A DNA stretch of 64,000 nucleotides, from positions 1-64,000 of the forward strand of contig MTSC01000040.1 of assembly GCA_002368545.1 (NCBI GenBank), read 5' to 3'. The notes beneath the pieces were generated by a model that was not told the origin of the DNA, did no database searches, and saw only the letters and a list, made by a program, of their open reading frames with translations. Below, piece after piece: positions 22,959 through 33,753 of the stretch. The stretch is from Ramichloridium luteum. Its lineage: Eukaryota > Ascomycota > Dothideomycetes > Mycosphaerellales > Dissoconiaceae. Numbering within the stretch: position 1 is the first letter of the stretch; each line of letters opens with the position of its first letter. The translations under genes and the position numbers were made by a program.

Positions 22959-25847
22959 TCAAGGGCGCCATTTCGGCTTCGAGGTCTCCGAGATCGTCGG
23001 GTGATCTCCGAGTCTGCCCCCGAAACTCGACGCTGCGCCGGTGGCTTTCCGGGCTCCTAGCGCGCTGGGAGGTCGTCGCTGGTGTGCAGGGCTCTCGCTA
23101 TCAGCTTCGTTGCCGTCCGTAGGCACACTCGGCAAGTGGCTCAGGCGTTTTCCGGAAGCGCTGCTCATACGCGATCCAGGCCGCAGACTGCTAGTTGACG
23201 CCTTCGCCGCGATGGTTCCATGGCTGTTGCCGGTAAGCTGACTCGAAACCACACGCGCGGTAGTTCTAGTAGGGGTCGGGGTAGATAGTGGCTGAGACGT
23301 GGCCCGAGATGGCAACGAGTTGGGTGTCGGGCGCGGGATGGAAGACCTTGGAGGTGTATTATCATGGCTTGAAGTGCGAATAGCCGGGACCTGGGGTGGC
23401 ATCGATGCTGGATGTGACGTGGATCTGAGGAAGCTCTTGGGCGTGACTGGCGGCTTCGCATATGGCGATGGTTCATAAGCTGCGAGAGGTCGGTAATTTT
23501 GAGTTGAAGTTGCCTTGCCAGCCATTTTCCAAGGCGGTCGTTGACCAGGTGTGTGGTCTGGTCGGCTTGGCCAATGGACTGGCTGTGTCTTGGACGAACT
23601 GTGACTAGGAGAAGCTGAGAGATTCGGCCCAGGGGATAATCGCGGCAACGACCGGCGAGAGGCCGTGCTAGCAGATAAATTGCTGTTGCTGGCGCGGGTC
23701 TTGATGTTAAAAACTGCAGTAGGTGTTTTCGACCCGGGGACACTATTTTCGCGACTTAGGCCGAATGTACTGCTCGCGGGCGAGCTACCTGGCGTGTCAA
23801 TTTGGCTGCTGTCCATAGATCGCTCGCTTGAGACCACGGTCGAGACCGATTCGCGAAGTTGTCGCTCTCGAGCTTCAGCGTTGACGTCCTCCACGACCTG
23901 GTCAAGCTCGTGCATGAACTTTTGCAAGGTAGTCCACCTGTTTCTCAGTTCACTCTGAAGTCGAAGGATCTCCCCATTGACAGTCAGCCGATCAGAGACA
24001 CCCTTGTCGATGATTGCCAGCACTCGCTCAATGGCGGGGCTGTAGTGGAGTTTCTTCGCTTCGTAGTTCTCAATCTTCTTGAGAAGCAGCGGGAAGTTGG
24101 GTTGAGTTTCTCCAGCATCGATGCCCTCCTTGAGTTTCTCGTAGCTTCGCGAGATGGATTCGTAAATTTTGAGCGCTTTTCGGCCAGCATTGCGGAACAG
24201 CTGGATCCACTTGTCTTCTCCAAGCTCTCGTCGGAGCGAGTCTGCGTCGGCTGAGAGCTTCTCCCAAGCTTGCTCCAGTTGATCCCGTCGGTTTTCGAGA
24301 TCCATGCATGCAGTAGGGAAAATATCTTTGCCGCGCACACTCCAGGCGGACAGGCGCATTGGTAAGAAGTCGAGAGATGCTCTCAGGGGCTCCATTCGAG
24401 CAAAGAGTGCAAGTAAAGTGGCGCCCTCCTTGCTGTCTTGCGCTGGCTGTAATTGTAATTGTGATGGTGACTGCGGGAGAAGATTCATTCGGCTGAGTCG
24501 ATTACTTCGACCTGGCTGTTCCTCGATGATGGTCTCCAGTTCCTCCAAATTCATGCTCTCTTTGGAGCTCAAGAGGCTCTCGGCGCCTTGATGTCGCTTC
24601 TCCTCCATCTCGAAGACCAGGTTGTTCAAGCTATCCATCTCCTGACCGGCTTCTCCGAGAACCGTGTTCCACAGCTTTTCCCAGTCCATTGCTATCTCCA
24701 CTTGATCTTTGATGCTCTGTAGAGTGTCCTTGATCAGCTGCCAGCTAGTGACGATGGTCTCCATCTGCTTCGCGACCTTGACAAGCTCCTGCCCGGGCAG
24801 ACTGCCGATGTCAGACCGCTTCTGGAGGTGCTCGATCGACGAGACATAGACGTCGACGAGCCGCTCGAACTGATTGATGGCATTGTTGACGTCCGAGATA
24901 CCTTCCCGTCCGCCAGCTGCAGCCCATTCGACATCATCTTCAGCATTGAGGCCGTTCAGCACATCGGAGGCTTTGCTAATCCACATGCGAATCTGCTCGT
25001 GAGCGTCCATCAGTGCTTTGGCGGCGTCTGTTGACGTCGGGATTGAGGAGATCCTCCTGGACAGGGAGTTTGGATCGGGCAGCCGCATGCTGGTCAATTG
25101 TGACAACTGACCCGTGAAGCTTGCGCGGCCCAAGGTGTAGATTGACCCAGACCGTGAGAGCCCCGGGCGCACCGCTGTGAAGTCATTCACATTTTCGGCG
25201 CTGACGTTGTTCCAGTTCAGTGGGAAATCCATCTTTGGCGGGGAATATGAAGTGGTTGCGGATTGGGCCGTGCGCGGCGTAGTGGGCGAGCTGCTTCCCG
25301 GACGTGGAAGGCGCTCCGCAGGACTCAGCGGCTCCTTCGTCAAGATATTCAAGCGGGTCTTGCCGACGTGCGGCAGGCGGTACTTGTGGTTGTCCTCCAG
25401 CGGGTCATGGTCATCGTCCGTTTCGGAAGGCACGAAGTGGTCGCTGATGTCAATCACCGACGACACGTCGCTCTCGAACATCGCTTCATTGTCAGTGAGC
25501 ACCGGTCCTCCGCTGAGCCGCACACCGCCCGAGGAGGGCATGGCGGTGGCAGGAGGACCTGTCGTGCCTGTCCAGATCTTGCCCCGGCGCGCGATTTCCT
25601 TCTCCTTCTGCTGGCGCTGCAGGCGCTCGATCTCCTGGATCTGCTCGTCCGGAATGCGACCGATGATCTGCTGCTGGCGGCGATCTTCGTTCGCGTCGTC
25701 CTTGCGCTGCCCGAGCCGCTTCAGGCGTTCCTCCAAGCCGGGGGCCAGGCGCCGCTTGGGAGCGGAGATGGTGGTACGCGGCGGACTCCTGGGCCGGGCA
25801 GACGAGGAGCTCGAGGTCGGGGGCGCGGCGACGGATTGAACGTTCAT
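22959..25847 (-). CDS. kar9: KAR9-family spindle-positioning/karyogamy protein
   Basis: One uninterrupted exon, 962 residues, ATG at 25847. After a basic low-complexity head (to about 70) with a coiled-coil-like stretch rich in Glu/Gln/Arg (about 40-85), residues roughly 270-640 form the long helical KAR9 domain. It includes the recognisable LWNTVLGEAGQEMDSLNNLVFEM-type helix and LSSKESMNLEELETIIEE. The C-terminal third is Ser/Thr/Pro-rich and basic, with an S-x-I-P motif (SSIP, about 835-838), the signature by which +TIP proteins bind EB1/Bim1 on growing microtubule ends. In yeast, Kar9 links Bim1-bound cytoplasmic microtubules to type V myosin for nuclear migration; the same role is expected at hyphal tips. 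The SR-rich tail is a likely kinase target. The family call is strong, the partners inferred. Confidence 0.88.
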   Translation of the reverse strand: MNVQSVAAPPTSSSSSARPRSPPRTTISAPKRRLAPGLEERLKRLGQRKDDANEDRRQQQIIGRIPDEQIQEIERLQRQQKEKEIARRGKIWTGTTGPPATAMPSSGGVRLSGGPVLTDNEAMFESDVSSVIDISDHFVPSETDDDHDPLEDNHKYRLPHVGKTRLNILTKEPLSPAERLPRPGSSSPTTPRTAQSATTSYSPPKMDFPLNWNNVSAENVNDFTAVRPGLSRSGSIYTLGRASFTGQLSQLTSMRLPDPNSLSRRISSIPTSTDAAKALMDAHEQIRMWISKASDVLNGLNAEDDVEWAAAGGREGISDVNNAINQFERLVDVYVSSIEHLQKRSDIGSLPGQELVKVAKQMETIVTSWQLIKDTLQSIKDQVEIAMDWEKLWNTVLGEAGQEMDSLNNLVFEMEEKRHQGAESLLSSKESMNLEELETIIEEQPGRSNRLSRMNLLPQSPSQLQLQPAQDSKEGATLLALFARMEPLRASLDFLPMRLSAWSVRGKDIFPTACMDLENRRDQLEQAWEKLSADADSLRRELGEDKWIQLFRNAGRKALKIYESISRSYEKLKEGIDAGETQPNFPLLLKKIENYEAKKLHYSPAIERVLAIIDKGVSDRLTVNGEILRLQSELRNRWTTLQKFMHELDQVVEDVNAEARERQLRESVSTVVSSERSMDSSQIDTPGSSPASSTFGLSRENSVPGSKTPTAVFNIKTRASNSNLSASTASRRSLPRLSPGPNLSASPSHSSSKTQPVHWPSRPDHTPGQRPPWKMAGKATSTQNYRPLAAYEPSPYAKPPVTPKSFLRSTSHPASMPPQVPAIRTSSHDNTPPRSSIPRPTPNSLPSRATSQPLSTPTPTRTTARVVSSQLTGNSHGTIAAKASTSSLRPGSRMSSASGKRLSHLPSVPTDGNEADSESPAHQRRPPSALGARKATGAASSFGGRLGDHPTISETSKPKWRP

Positions 25848-27163
25848 GTATCGCGGTGAGGGCAGCGATGCCGCGCCAGAAAGGACTGTATTCAGTGCTC
25901 GTCAGATTTAGTGCGTGCGGTTTGTTATGCAAGGTCGTTCGGGACCCAAAGCGCGGCTGCCTGACGTGGAGATCCGCGACGTGGTACAGCCGGCGGAGCT
26001 TTGAGATGGCCGGAAGGGGCAAGACGGGTATGCACGCGGAGCGGTCCAGCGTGCGCGCGCTGCATGTCCCATCTGCAACCAGGCCAATGGCGCGCGCAGG
26101 TCGCTGTTCAACCAGCACGTCGTGGGCCGAAGAGCTGCGACCATGGGACCAGACACATGAGGGGAAACTGCAGTATGATGACACTTACAAAACAAGTCTT
26201 TGAATCGCCCTGATCCATTGCGTCGGTTGCCTTCGCGCATTGGGCCGCACTCGACAGGCCCAAATGGCCTGCCGCCCGACTGCTCAGCTACGCGGCACGA
26301 TTTGGATGCTGCACACTACGCGACGGTGAACAAAACACCACACACATCGCGCAAGGCAATTTTTGTTTGAACAGTAATGAATGTGAAGAAACCGGTGAGG
26401 AATGATGCAGGATGTCTAGGATCTGCCAGCCCGGATCAAACAAAATAGATTAATTCCCATGCGCCCTCGAGGCCCGTTGCGCCGTGATCCCCTTCCCCAG
26501 GTCCTGCTCGATGCTTCGTCGGCTGGGCCACGCAAACAGCTCTGATGCCGCCGCTTAACTTCGACCTCTCTCGAGCCTATTCTCTTCCCTGGAGCCCTCA
26601 GTGGCCAAGGGCGGGTCCAACAGCAACCAACGTTGGCGTCAGGTCTGCCGCGCCGTCCAGGGGACGTTCAGCGGCGAAGCACAAGCCGCTGGGAAGCCCT
26701 GCCCATTGACCCCTGCCCACCCACGCTGCCAGTCATATCACTTTATCGGACGTCTGGCCAGTCCGGATCAGCCCATCGAGGACTGAGTCCGTTTCCTAGC
26801 GGATTCGGCATGAAAGCTGTCCACCAACACCTGCGATGGTGTTTCATGATACATTCATGTCAGCCGAAGTTTGTTTCCAGTGGCAGTGCTTCCAGCAGAA
26901 AATACATAGACTTTGAGACAAGCGCAATCAATGTTCGTCCAATGAAGATTGGTGAAGAGAATGGTAGGAATAAGTCGTCAGACACTATGTAGTTTCATCA
27001 TACATAGAAAATCCATCCTGTCAAGCAATACTCGGACGTCATTCTGTCTCCAGACTCCTTGGGTATCGTCGCCCCGGGACGGAACTCGATGGTTCCATCG
27101 CATCTCAATGCACTTTCTCGTTATATATGTTCATATGGGAACTGACATCGGGACACCGACATG
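25848..27163. other. Intergenic region upstream of KAR9
   Basis: About 1.3 kb between the KAR9 start and the 3' end of the next minus-strand gene. No gene recognised. The frame at 25492-26184 mostly shadows KAR9. It should include the KAR9 promoter and the 3' UTR of the upstream gene. Confidence 0.6.
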
Positions 27164-28966
27164 TCAAGTCGCCGGCACAGGCACCGGCACCGGAGCCGGC
27201 TCGGTGACCTCGCCCTCGGCGGGCTCAACCTTGAGCTCCGGCGGGCGTTTCCGCTCCAAGGCCCTCGCCTCTTGGAGCCATTCCTCCGTCAACTCGATTC
27301 TCACTGCGCGACTCCAGGCAAAGATGGCATCGTCGAAGGCTTTCCATGCCGTCTCATCCTTGTTGTTCACAACATCGGCGACTGGCACGGAGACAAGCGT
27401 ATCCCAGCGCAGCTCGGCGGCCTTGACCCAGAACTTAAGATTCTCAGTCATGCGGTACGGCTTGGCGACGTCGGTGTGGAAGGTCTTGATTTCTCCGAAG
27501 CGGCGTTTTGATCGCGACACGAGGGCGTTGTGCAGCTTCACGAGCCGCTGTCCATCTTGCATCGCCTTCAAGAAGTCGGTAGGAAGACTAGTCCCCGCTG
27601 ATTCCTCTGGCCACTGCGGCAAAGGCGGCTCGGTCGCGTCGAAAGACTTCAGGAATATCCACTCGCGCTCTCGCTCCCGGCCAGCCCAATCGCCCTCACG
27701 CCAGACCCAGCTCTCGCGCTCGGCGGCTTCTTGTTGCTCTTGAGCCTCTTCCTTCTTGAGCAGCTTATCGATGCTTTCGATCCAGGTGACAATCTCGGTG
27801 AGCTCGTTCATGCGTATGCCGCCACGGAAATTGCGGCTTGCCATTCGCTTAAGCACCTCGAGAACCTGGTAGAGATCTGAGCGGATAGTCTTCTCGGACC
27901 GGATCGCGTAAAGCTTCTGGGGATTCAGGTGTGCCGTGTAGTAGTTCTTGGCCGCGCGAATGGCCAGGGTGATAATGTCCAGCAGATGCAGGCCTTGCAC
28001 CTCGTAAAACCCGCTGTTCTCCGCCGGAGGCTGACCATCGACGAGTACGGGCTTCTGAGATTCCTCTAGCACTTTGCAGGCGTCTTGCAGGGCTTCCTTC
28101 AGCTCGCGTCGCAGAACAGGAAGATCAGGCAGTGGCTCGATGAACTCTGGCTTGACCTTATACGTGCTCACCGTGGGCGGAAGCATGATCGGGTCCGATG
28201 AGTCTCCCCAGGGTTCGCTGACGGAATGGATGTCGCTCGGGCTCTCAACCACGCTGTCGAGTCCGGAGTCTGAGATAGCGTAGTTCGATGCACTGTCCTG
28301 TAATGAGAGAGTTGAGAGAGAGGGCGCGCCGAAGTCGTAGATAGACTGCGTCGCTGACTGAGGCACGGGTTCCACGTTTTCTTTGCCGTTGAGATTCGCA
28401 CTGCTCTTCTTCTTCGACTTCGCCAGCTGTCCGCCCTTGCCGTCCAAGAGACCTGTCCGCGCGAAGTAATACTGCATGTGAGCGATGCTGCCCAGGCTCA
28501 TTACGCTGTCGCGCATGCGAGCGGAGTCCGCAAACGAGGTTCCTTGCGGACGCATGTAGCCTCTCCTATGCACAACTGTAGCGCCGCCATCAGAACGTCG
28601 GGAATATCTTGAGCGGATGGAGGGCGTCGAACCTTCGGAACTTGATGGTGTGGACACCGATCGGGAGTCTAGGGATGGAACCGCATCGAGGGCCATCGAA
28701 GGGGTTACGCTGGGCGATGGCGACTCGCTTCGAGTTGGTGACTCTGGCTGGGGATTTGACTGGTGCTGTTGAGGGGAATCGACCACGGTTGTTGCAGGTT
28801 CTGCGACCGTCTCTATTTGCTGCTTTTCCCCTCCCTCAGTTGACGATAGTGGCTCGGCGTGTGTGATTATCTCCTCGCTGGTCTGAATCTCGGCTGCCGT
28901 ATCAGGATCCTGCTCTGCCGCGACAGCAGTGCTTGAAGGCACTGCTGCACTGGATGCATCTGCCAT
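27164..28966 (-). CDS. Conserved fungal protein of unknown function, 600 residues
   Basis: A single exon with ATG at 28966. The N-terminal 250 residues are disordered and acidic/Ser/Thr-rich, with runs such as SESPSPSVTPS and PSSSEGSTPSIRSR and an RRSD-type phosphosite region. From about 285 the protein becomes ordered and helical: LPVLRRELKEALQDAC, then HLLDIITLAIRAAKNYY, SDLYQVLEVLKRMASRNF and ELTEIVTWIESIDKLL. A Glu/Arg/Trp-rich coiled-coil-like part follows (EREREWIFLKSF), then a further helical block ending near 575 and a repetitive Pro/Val/Ala tail. No signal peptide, membrane span or catalytic motif is visible. The ordered block looks conserved and probably forms a helical scaffold, but I do not recognise a named family. 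Confidence 0.75.
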   Translation of the reverse strand: MADASSAAVPSSTAVAAEQDPDTAAEIQTSEEIITHAEPLSSTEGGEKQQIETVAEPATTVVDSPQQHQSNPQPESPTRSESPSPSVTPSMALDAVPSLDSRSVSTPSSSEGSTPSIRSRYSRRSDGGATVVHRRGYMRPQGTSFADSARMRDSVMSLGSIAHMQYYFARTGLLDGKGGQLAKSKKKSSANLNGKENVEPVPQSATQSIYDFGAPSLSTLSLQDSASNYAISDSGLDSVVESPSDIHSVSEPWGDSSDPIMLPPTVSTYKVKPEFIEPLPDLPVLRRELKEALQDACKVLEESQKPVLVDGQPPAENSGFYEVQGLHLLDIITLAIRAAKNYYTAHLNPQKLYAIRSEKTIRSDLYQVLEVLKRMASRNFRGGIRMNELTEIVTWIESIDKLLKKEEAQEQQEAAERESWVWREGDWAGREREREWIFLKSFDATEPPLPQWPEESAGTSLPTDFLKAMQDGQRLVKLHNALVSRSKRRFGEIKTFHTDVAKPYRMTENLKFWVKAAELRWDTLVSVPVADVVNNKDETAWKAFDDAIFAWSRAVRIELTEEWLQEARALERKRPPELKVEPAEGEVTEPAPVPVPVPAT

Positions 28967-30493
28967 CTTTGCGACTGCAAGTTAAGCACTCAGTCCGATC
29001 CCTAGTCACGAAGGTCCAGGCGATGAAGCGGAGAGCATATGTCAGCTTCGACGTCCCCGGAGAACCCTACGGTGATCTTCGAGCCTCGAGAGACGCAACG
29101 TGCAAAGTATGGATCGATGAGCCAGCGAGAGGAGATAAAGGCATGGGCAGATTACGATTTAGCGTCCACCAGGATTGTTGTTCGCTGGGTATGAACCCGT
29201 GTCTGATATGAAAGGGGGGCACAAATATGTGTAGACCCGTTTCGATCATCGTTCGCCTGGCCCTCCACTAGCGAAATCGTGGCATCTCAAAGGAGACGCG
29301 ACAGGTACACGACCAGCAACGCGCTCGGCCCAGGACCCTGCTTGATAGCGGACCATAGCGCGCTCCGTGCCCCTCTTCATCAAACTTTCCCGACGCACTC
29401 TCACGTGATGGCATCCTCTCAACGCCAACACTCAGGGCGTCGGTGCAGTCAAGCATACGTGGGCCAGTAAGTCAAATATTGAAATCATGAACTAGTAGCA
29501 GTAGAATCGGTATACTGAATACCTTCAAGCTCTCATTAAGGATTTGCAAATGAAGAATCTCCACATTCAATTCTTCAAATGTTGTTATGGGACGCTTTGG
29601 CATAACTTGCACTAAGGCATGCCGAAATTACACTCCACTTGCAGACGACCTATTGACTGCGCTAGGATGTTGTTGACATGCGAGAGTTCTGCCCCTGTGC
29701 TTCGAGAAAGGTTCCAAGGCACAGGAAACCGTCGTAGATTCTTTCGTGCATGCTCCAACTGTCCAACACGGGCTTTCGATAGTTTGGTCTCAGGATGGCA
29801 GAGACCGGAGCACGAACGCAACGATGCGGCGACTTGCTGCACAGATGGGTCCGCTGATCGGTTGTGCAGTGAACTCTACCTTAGTTGATCCTCCTGCTGC
29901 CGGTCCACAAGTCGCCGCGGTTTACGGCGCTGTTGACGCATTCAATTTATTTGACTGCGCTGGCGGACAAAGCATCGACTTAAGCATATGCAGGTGCTAA
30001 GATCTTGAGGCGTTAAATGATCTGCCTCTTGATTCATCGCGACATGATCGCGCATATTTTGGAGCTTGAGGAAAAAGCTGGCCCCGTTGCCGCAGCTGCG
30101 CAGCACTTCGTGTGGGCGGAGTGTGGGCGAAGCGCGGTCTTCGTGATGATGTGCAACGCTCAGTCGCGATTGAGCTTCTATCGGATGTCACAATATCTGA
30201 AATCCCTCAAAACAATCGCTCTCATGTCAGAGGATCGCCTCGATATCTCTCTGCGTTTGCTGCAAATACTGTACGCAACCTCAGGCACACAACGAATGAC
30301 GTCAAATGATGGTGACCTTTTAAGTTAGCATGACTAAATGCAGGTGCTCGTCGAGGTCGTAATAGCTCGTTTTCGACTTGATACATAGACCCGTGAATGG
30401 GAATCACAAGTAGTCTCTTCGAGCAATATTCATACTCGAGTCTTGCCCCAGAGAAGTTCGCATTGCTGAGCAACATCTGGTTGTGCTTGCAAC
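28967..30493. other. Divergent intergenic region, no gene seen
   Basis: About 1.5 kb between the start of the 600-residue protein (minus) and acylphosphatase (plus). Relatively AT-rich from 29470 to 29640. Short frames only; promoters for both flanking genes are expected here. Confidence 0.55.
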
Positions 30494-30926
30494 ATGTCCA
30501 AACGAGTGAGCCTGCTCAGAACCGCAAGCCAGAAGCATGATCTAACGATTCAGCGTAGATTTCTTACAAGGTGCACGGAACCGTGCAAGGGGTCAACTTC
30601 CGGTGAGAGCTATCGCCAGTGTCCCACGGTTAGGAGGCGTAGCTGACGGTCGCGTCAGCGCGTGGACGACTGGAAAGGCCAATGGCCTCAACCTGACCGG
30701 ATTCGTGAGAAACGCGGACGACGGCACGGTAAGGTGCCCGTTGATCTTTAGTATACATTCCTCTCACACTCGATCGACGCAGGTCATCGGCGAAGTGCAA
30801 GGCAGTTCCCAGAATCTGGACAAGTTTGTTCAACACATCCACATGGGCCCTTCGGCCGCATCCGTGACGAAAGTGGAGACCAGTGACATTGACGTGAAGG
30901 GAGACGAAACATCCTTCAACCAGTAA
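30494..30926 (+). CDS. Acylphosphatase, four small exons
   Basis: Exons 30494-30505, 30559-30602, 30659-30728 and 30783-30926 encode 89 residues, the usual size of the family. All three introns are 53-56 bp with GT..AG ends; the first has a TCTAACGA branch site. The joined product opens MSKRISYKVHGTVQGVNFR, i.e. the acylphosphatase signature G-x-V-Q-G-V-x-F-R whose Arg19 binds phosphate. It then has GLNLTGFVRNADDGTV, with the catalytic Asn of the V-R-N motif, and GEVQGSSQNL. The enzyme hydrolyses carboxyl-phosphate bonds such as acetyl phosphate or 1,3-bisphosphoglycerate in the cytosol. The stop directly follows a possible GTAAGT donor, so an alternative longer 3' end is conceivable. The first exon codes for only four residues, so simple frame scans miss the start. 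Confidence 0.9.
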
Positions 30927-31922
30927 GTTGGTGCAAAGCCAAGGAACTCACGGACTGATTGAGATTGGCACAAAAAGAATACGCCGATGAGGAGAAGTTC
31001 GGAAGTGCAATGCGGCGACTAGGTCATGGCTACACCAGTTTGGACGGCGTTCAGGTTGACTTCCGTCATCCTGCTAATAGCATAAGGTGTTGATGACTCA
31101 CAGAGGGATGTGCGTAGGGCTGAAATGAGGGCATTGAGGTAATTGCGCAGATGAATGTCATACGGATGATGCCGACCGTAAGGCCATAGGCCGGGAATAA
31201 AAAACCATGGATGTGTTCGGCGTGAATATTCAGGAAGCTGTTGATTGAATGCGGCAAATGCATGGGTGCCCTGGGCGGCGGCTCGCCCTTCCGACCTCCA
31301 GCATTCCTATCAATTCCGAACGTTGGCCACGGCACGTGCCCGCACACGTGGGCGGCAACAGAGCAAGCCAGCCGCCGCCGCTTGCTCCGTTTGCTGCGCG
31401 AGCAATTCGTGATGCTCCGCGCATGGTGTTCATCGTGACAGCTATAGTTGTGTGAGTCAAGATCAGGGGCTCTACCTATGACGAGTTCTACATTCAGGCC
31501 AGCATCACTTCGTCGTCGCTTTATTCGGAAAATAATGGATTGCATGGGTGGTGTGATGCTTGGCGAGTGTGGGCGAAGGCGATGGTCAGCAAGCTGCATA
31601 GGTAACCTTAGGGCTGACGGGACTGTTCGGAGCGGCGAGGCAGCTGAACATGGCTTGCCCGTCTCACCTGTGCCGCAAACCTGCGCAAGAGCCTCAAACT
31701 GGAGCACCTTCCAATGGTATACTCAGGCGATTGCACCCGGCTCTGTCTCATGACCACGGACAAGAAAGGCAGGCCTTACCACAGTATCATTTCGTAGTTT
31801 CTATATAAGAATATAAACCTAGCACTACTGCGCCAAATACTTCTGAACCATACCATCTTCTAACAACTGATACAAATTCCACACCCATCACTCACAATCA
31901 AAACCTACCACACATCGACCCT
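30927..31922. other. Intergenic region and alternative oxidase promoter
   Basis: About 1 kb. A 213-codon minus-strand frame (31066-31707) shows no recognisable domain and is rejected. The right end contains the alternative oxidase TATA element, and a short A/C-rich leader precedes the ATG. Confidence 0.6.
31802..31808 (+). promoter_or_regulatory. TATA box of the alternative oxidase gene
   Basis: TATATAA in an AT-rich setting, about 115 bp upstream of the ATG. Strong TATA elements are typical of inducible fungal genes, which fits alternative oxidase induction on respiratory-chain inhibition. Confidence 0.6.
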
Positions 31923-33121
31923 ATGAACTGTACGCGGGCATTGGGTACGAGCAACGTCCTGACCAAGCAGTCCGCTGCTCAGGTCCTCAAATCTATCAAC
32001 CTCAATGGCGTCACATCCAAGTCGCTGGCTCGGCCGGTGATCTTCGAGCTGCAACGGCAATGCCTGGGCGTGAGTCCCCGGCCATTCAGTACGAGCCGGC
32101 CAGCCATGATCAAGGAGTTCTTTCCAAAGCCCGAGACGGACAAGATCCGTGAGACGGCGCCGGCTTGGCCCCACCCGGGCTTCACTAAGGACCAGATGGA
32201 GGCGGTCTCCTTCGCACACCGGGACGTCCGCAACTGGTCGGACCGCGTGGCGTTGGCGATGATCCGGACCATGCGCTGGGGTCTCGACCTGGCGACCGGG
32301 TACAAACACGGAAACGGCAAACATGTCACCGAGCGGCAATACATGATCCGAAACATTTTCCTGGAGAGCGTTGCCGGCGTTCCTGGCATGGTGGCTGGAA
32401 TGCTCCGCCATCTCCACTCCATGCGGCGCATGAAGCGTGACAACGGATGGATGGAAACACTCCTTGAAGAGTAAGCTTTCTTGAGATCGAATTTGGACGA
32501 TTGAAGAAGCTAACACATGATAGATCATATAACGAGCGAATGCATCTTTTGACATTCCTCAAGATGGCCGAGCCTGGTTGGTTCATGCGATTCATGGTAC
32601 TTGGTGAGTAATACTAAAGGCGGACTTCGTAAGACCAATGCTGACCATAACATTAGCCGCGCAAGGTGTTTTCTTCAACGCTTTCTTTGTTTCATATGTC
32701 ATTTCGCCTCGAATCTGTCATCGATTCGTAGGATATTTGGAAGAGGAAGCTGGTGAGTTTACAACACATTCAATGAGAATCAAGAACGCGATACTAACAT
32801 CTGGCAGTCTTGACCTACACCCGTGAGATCGAGGATCTAGATGCTGGCTTGCTGCCGCACTGGGAGAAGACACAAGCCCCCGAAATCGCCGTCAAGTACT
32901 GGAACATGCCGGAAGGTCACCGATCGATGCGCGACCTGCTCCTGTACATCCGCGCCGACGAGTCGAAACACCGAGAAGTCAACCACACTCTCGGCAATCT
33001 GGATCAAAAGAACGATCCGAACCCCTACGTCAGTACGTACAAGGACAAGTCGAAGCCACACCCTAGCAGAGGCCTGGAGATCCAGAAGCCGCACGGCTGG
33101 GAACGCGACGAGGTGCTCTGA
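31923..33121 (+). CDS. aox1: Mitochondrial alternative oxidase
   Basis: Four exons, 31923-32470, 32524-32603, 32657-32752 and 32808-33121, encode 345 residues. The three introns are 53-55 bp with GT..AG ends. Residues 1-60 are basic and hydroxylated, a mitochondrial presequence with a likely processing site near RPFSTS. Four family motifs with all diiron ligands are present: NIFLESVAGVPGMV (Glu148), NERMHLLTF (Glu187, His190), LEEEAVLTYT (a Glu near 239) and RADESKHREVNHTLGNL (Glu293, His296). Two hydrophobic helices (about 150-165 and 205-228) place it on the matrix face of the inner membrane. It oxidises ubiquinol directly with oxygen, bypassing complexes III and IV. Length and motifs are normal for ascomycetes, and a TATA box lies upstream. 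Confidence 0.96.
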
Positions 33122-33753
33122 GGCCGTCCTGGCGATTTTTCTTCATCGCTTGATGTTTCATAGACATACTAGATGGGAGCATCCGGAAAACGACGGTTGC
33201 ATTGTATTATAGCAATATTTCATACTTCCACGGAGGCACGAGAGGCCGGGTAATCGTGGTATTCGAGACATTCGAGCGATCAATTCACATTGAGCTTGTT
33301 CTCTTTTATTTTCACAGCGAAAGGTAGAGGTGTTCGAGTTCATCATGCGACTTCAAACATCAGCGAGGATCAATCTGAACGTCTATCCTACCGTCTGAAA
33401 ATTTGTTGGCGCATGTACAGTATAAGAGGGCGCAAGTTTGCGTTTCGCGGTGAATGAAGAGTGCCACGGATGGGTCTCAGCTTGCTTACGGTGGGGCAGA
33501 GATCGCTGCGAGGGAGAGGACAGGACAACGCGCTTCTTCCCTCGGTGACTTTCTCTGTCATCCACGACCTCGATTGAACATCCAAAAGACACAGTGACAG
33601 CTCAGAAGTCTTGTGCTGTACTTTGCAGATTACTGGATTGTGCATGAAAAGGTACATTACCACGCCATAGATGGGGTCGCCACGCAAGTTGACAACCAGA
33701 CTAACAGGCATTGTAGCCAACTGGCGCAGACTAAGCCTTGGCCAAGGCCGATA
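33122..33753. other. Intergenic region, no gene seen
   Basis: The 3' UTR of the alternative oxidase and the leader of the zinc-finger gene. The zinc-finger reading frame extends back to a GTG at 33613, but the first in-frame ATG is 33754. Confidence 0.6.

Noticed and set aside
31066..31707. 213-codon open frame on the minus strand
   Set aside because: No domain or signal peptide, mixed composition without a biased coding pattern, and it lies in the promoter region of the alternative oxidase.
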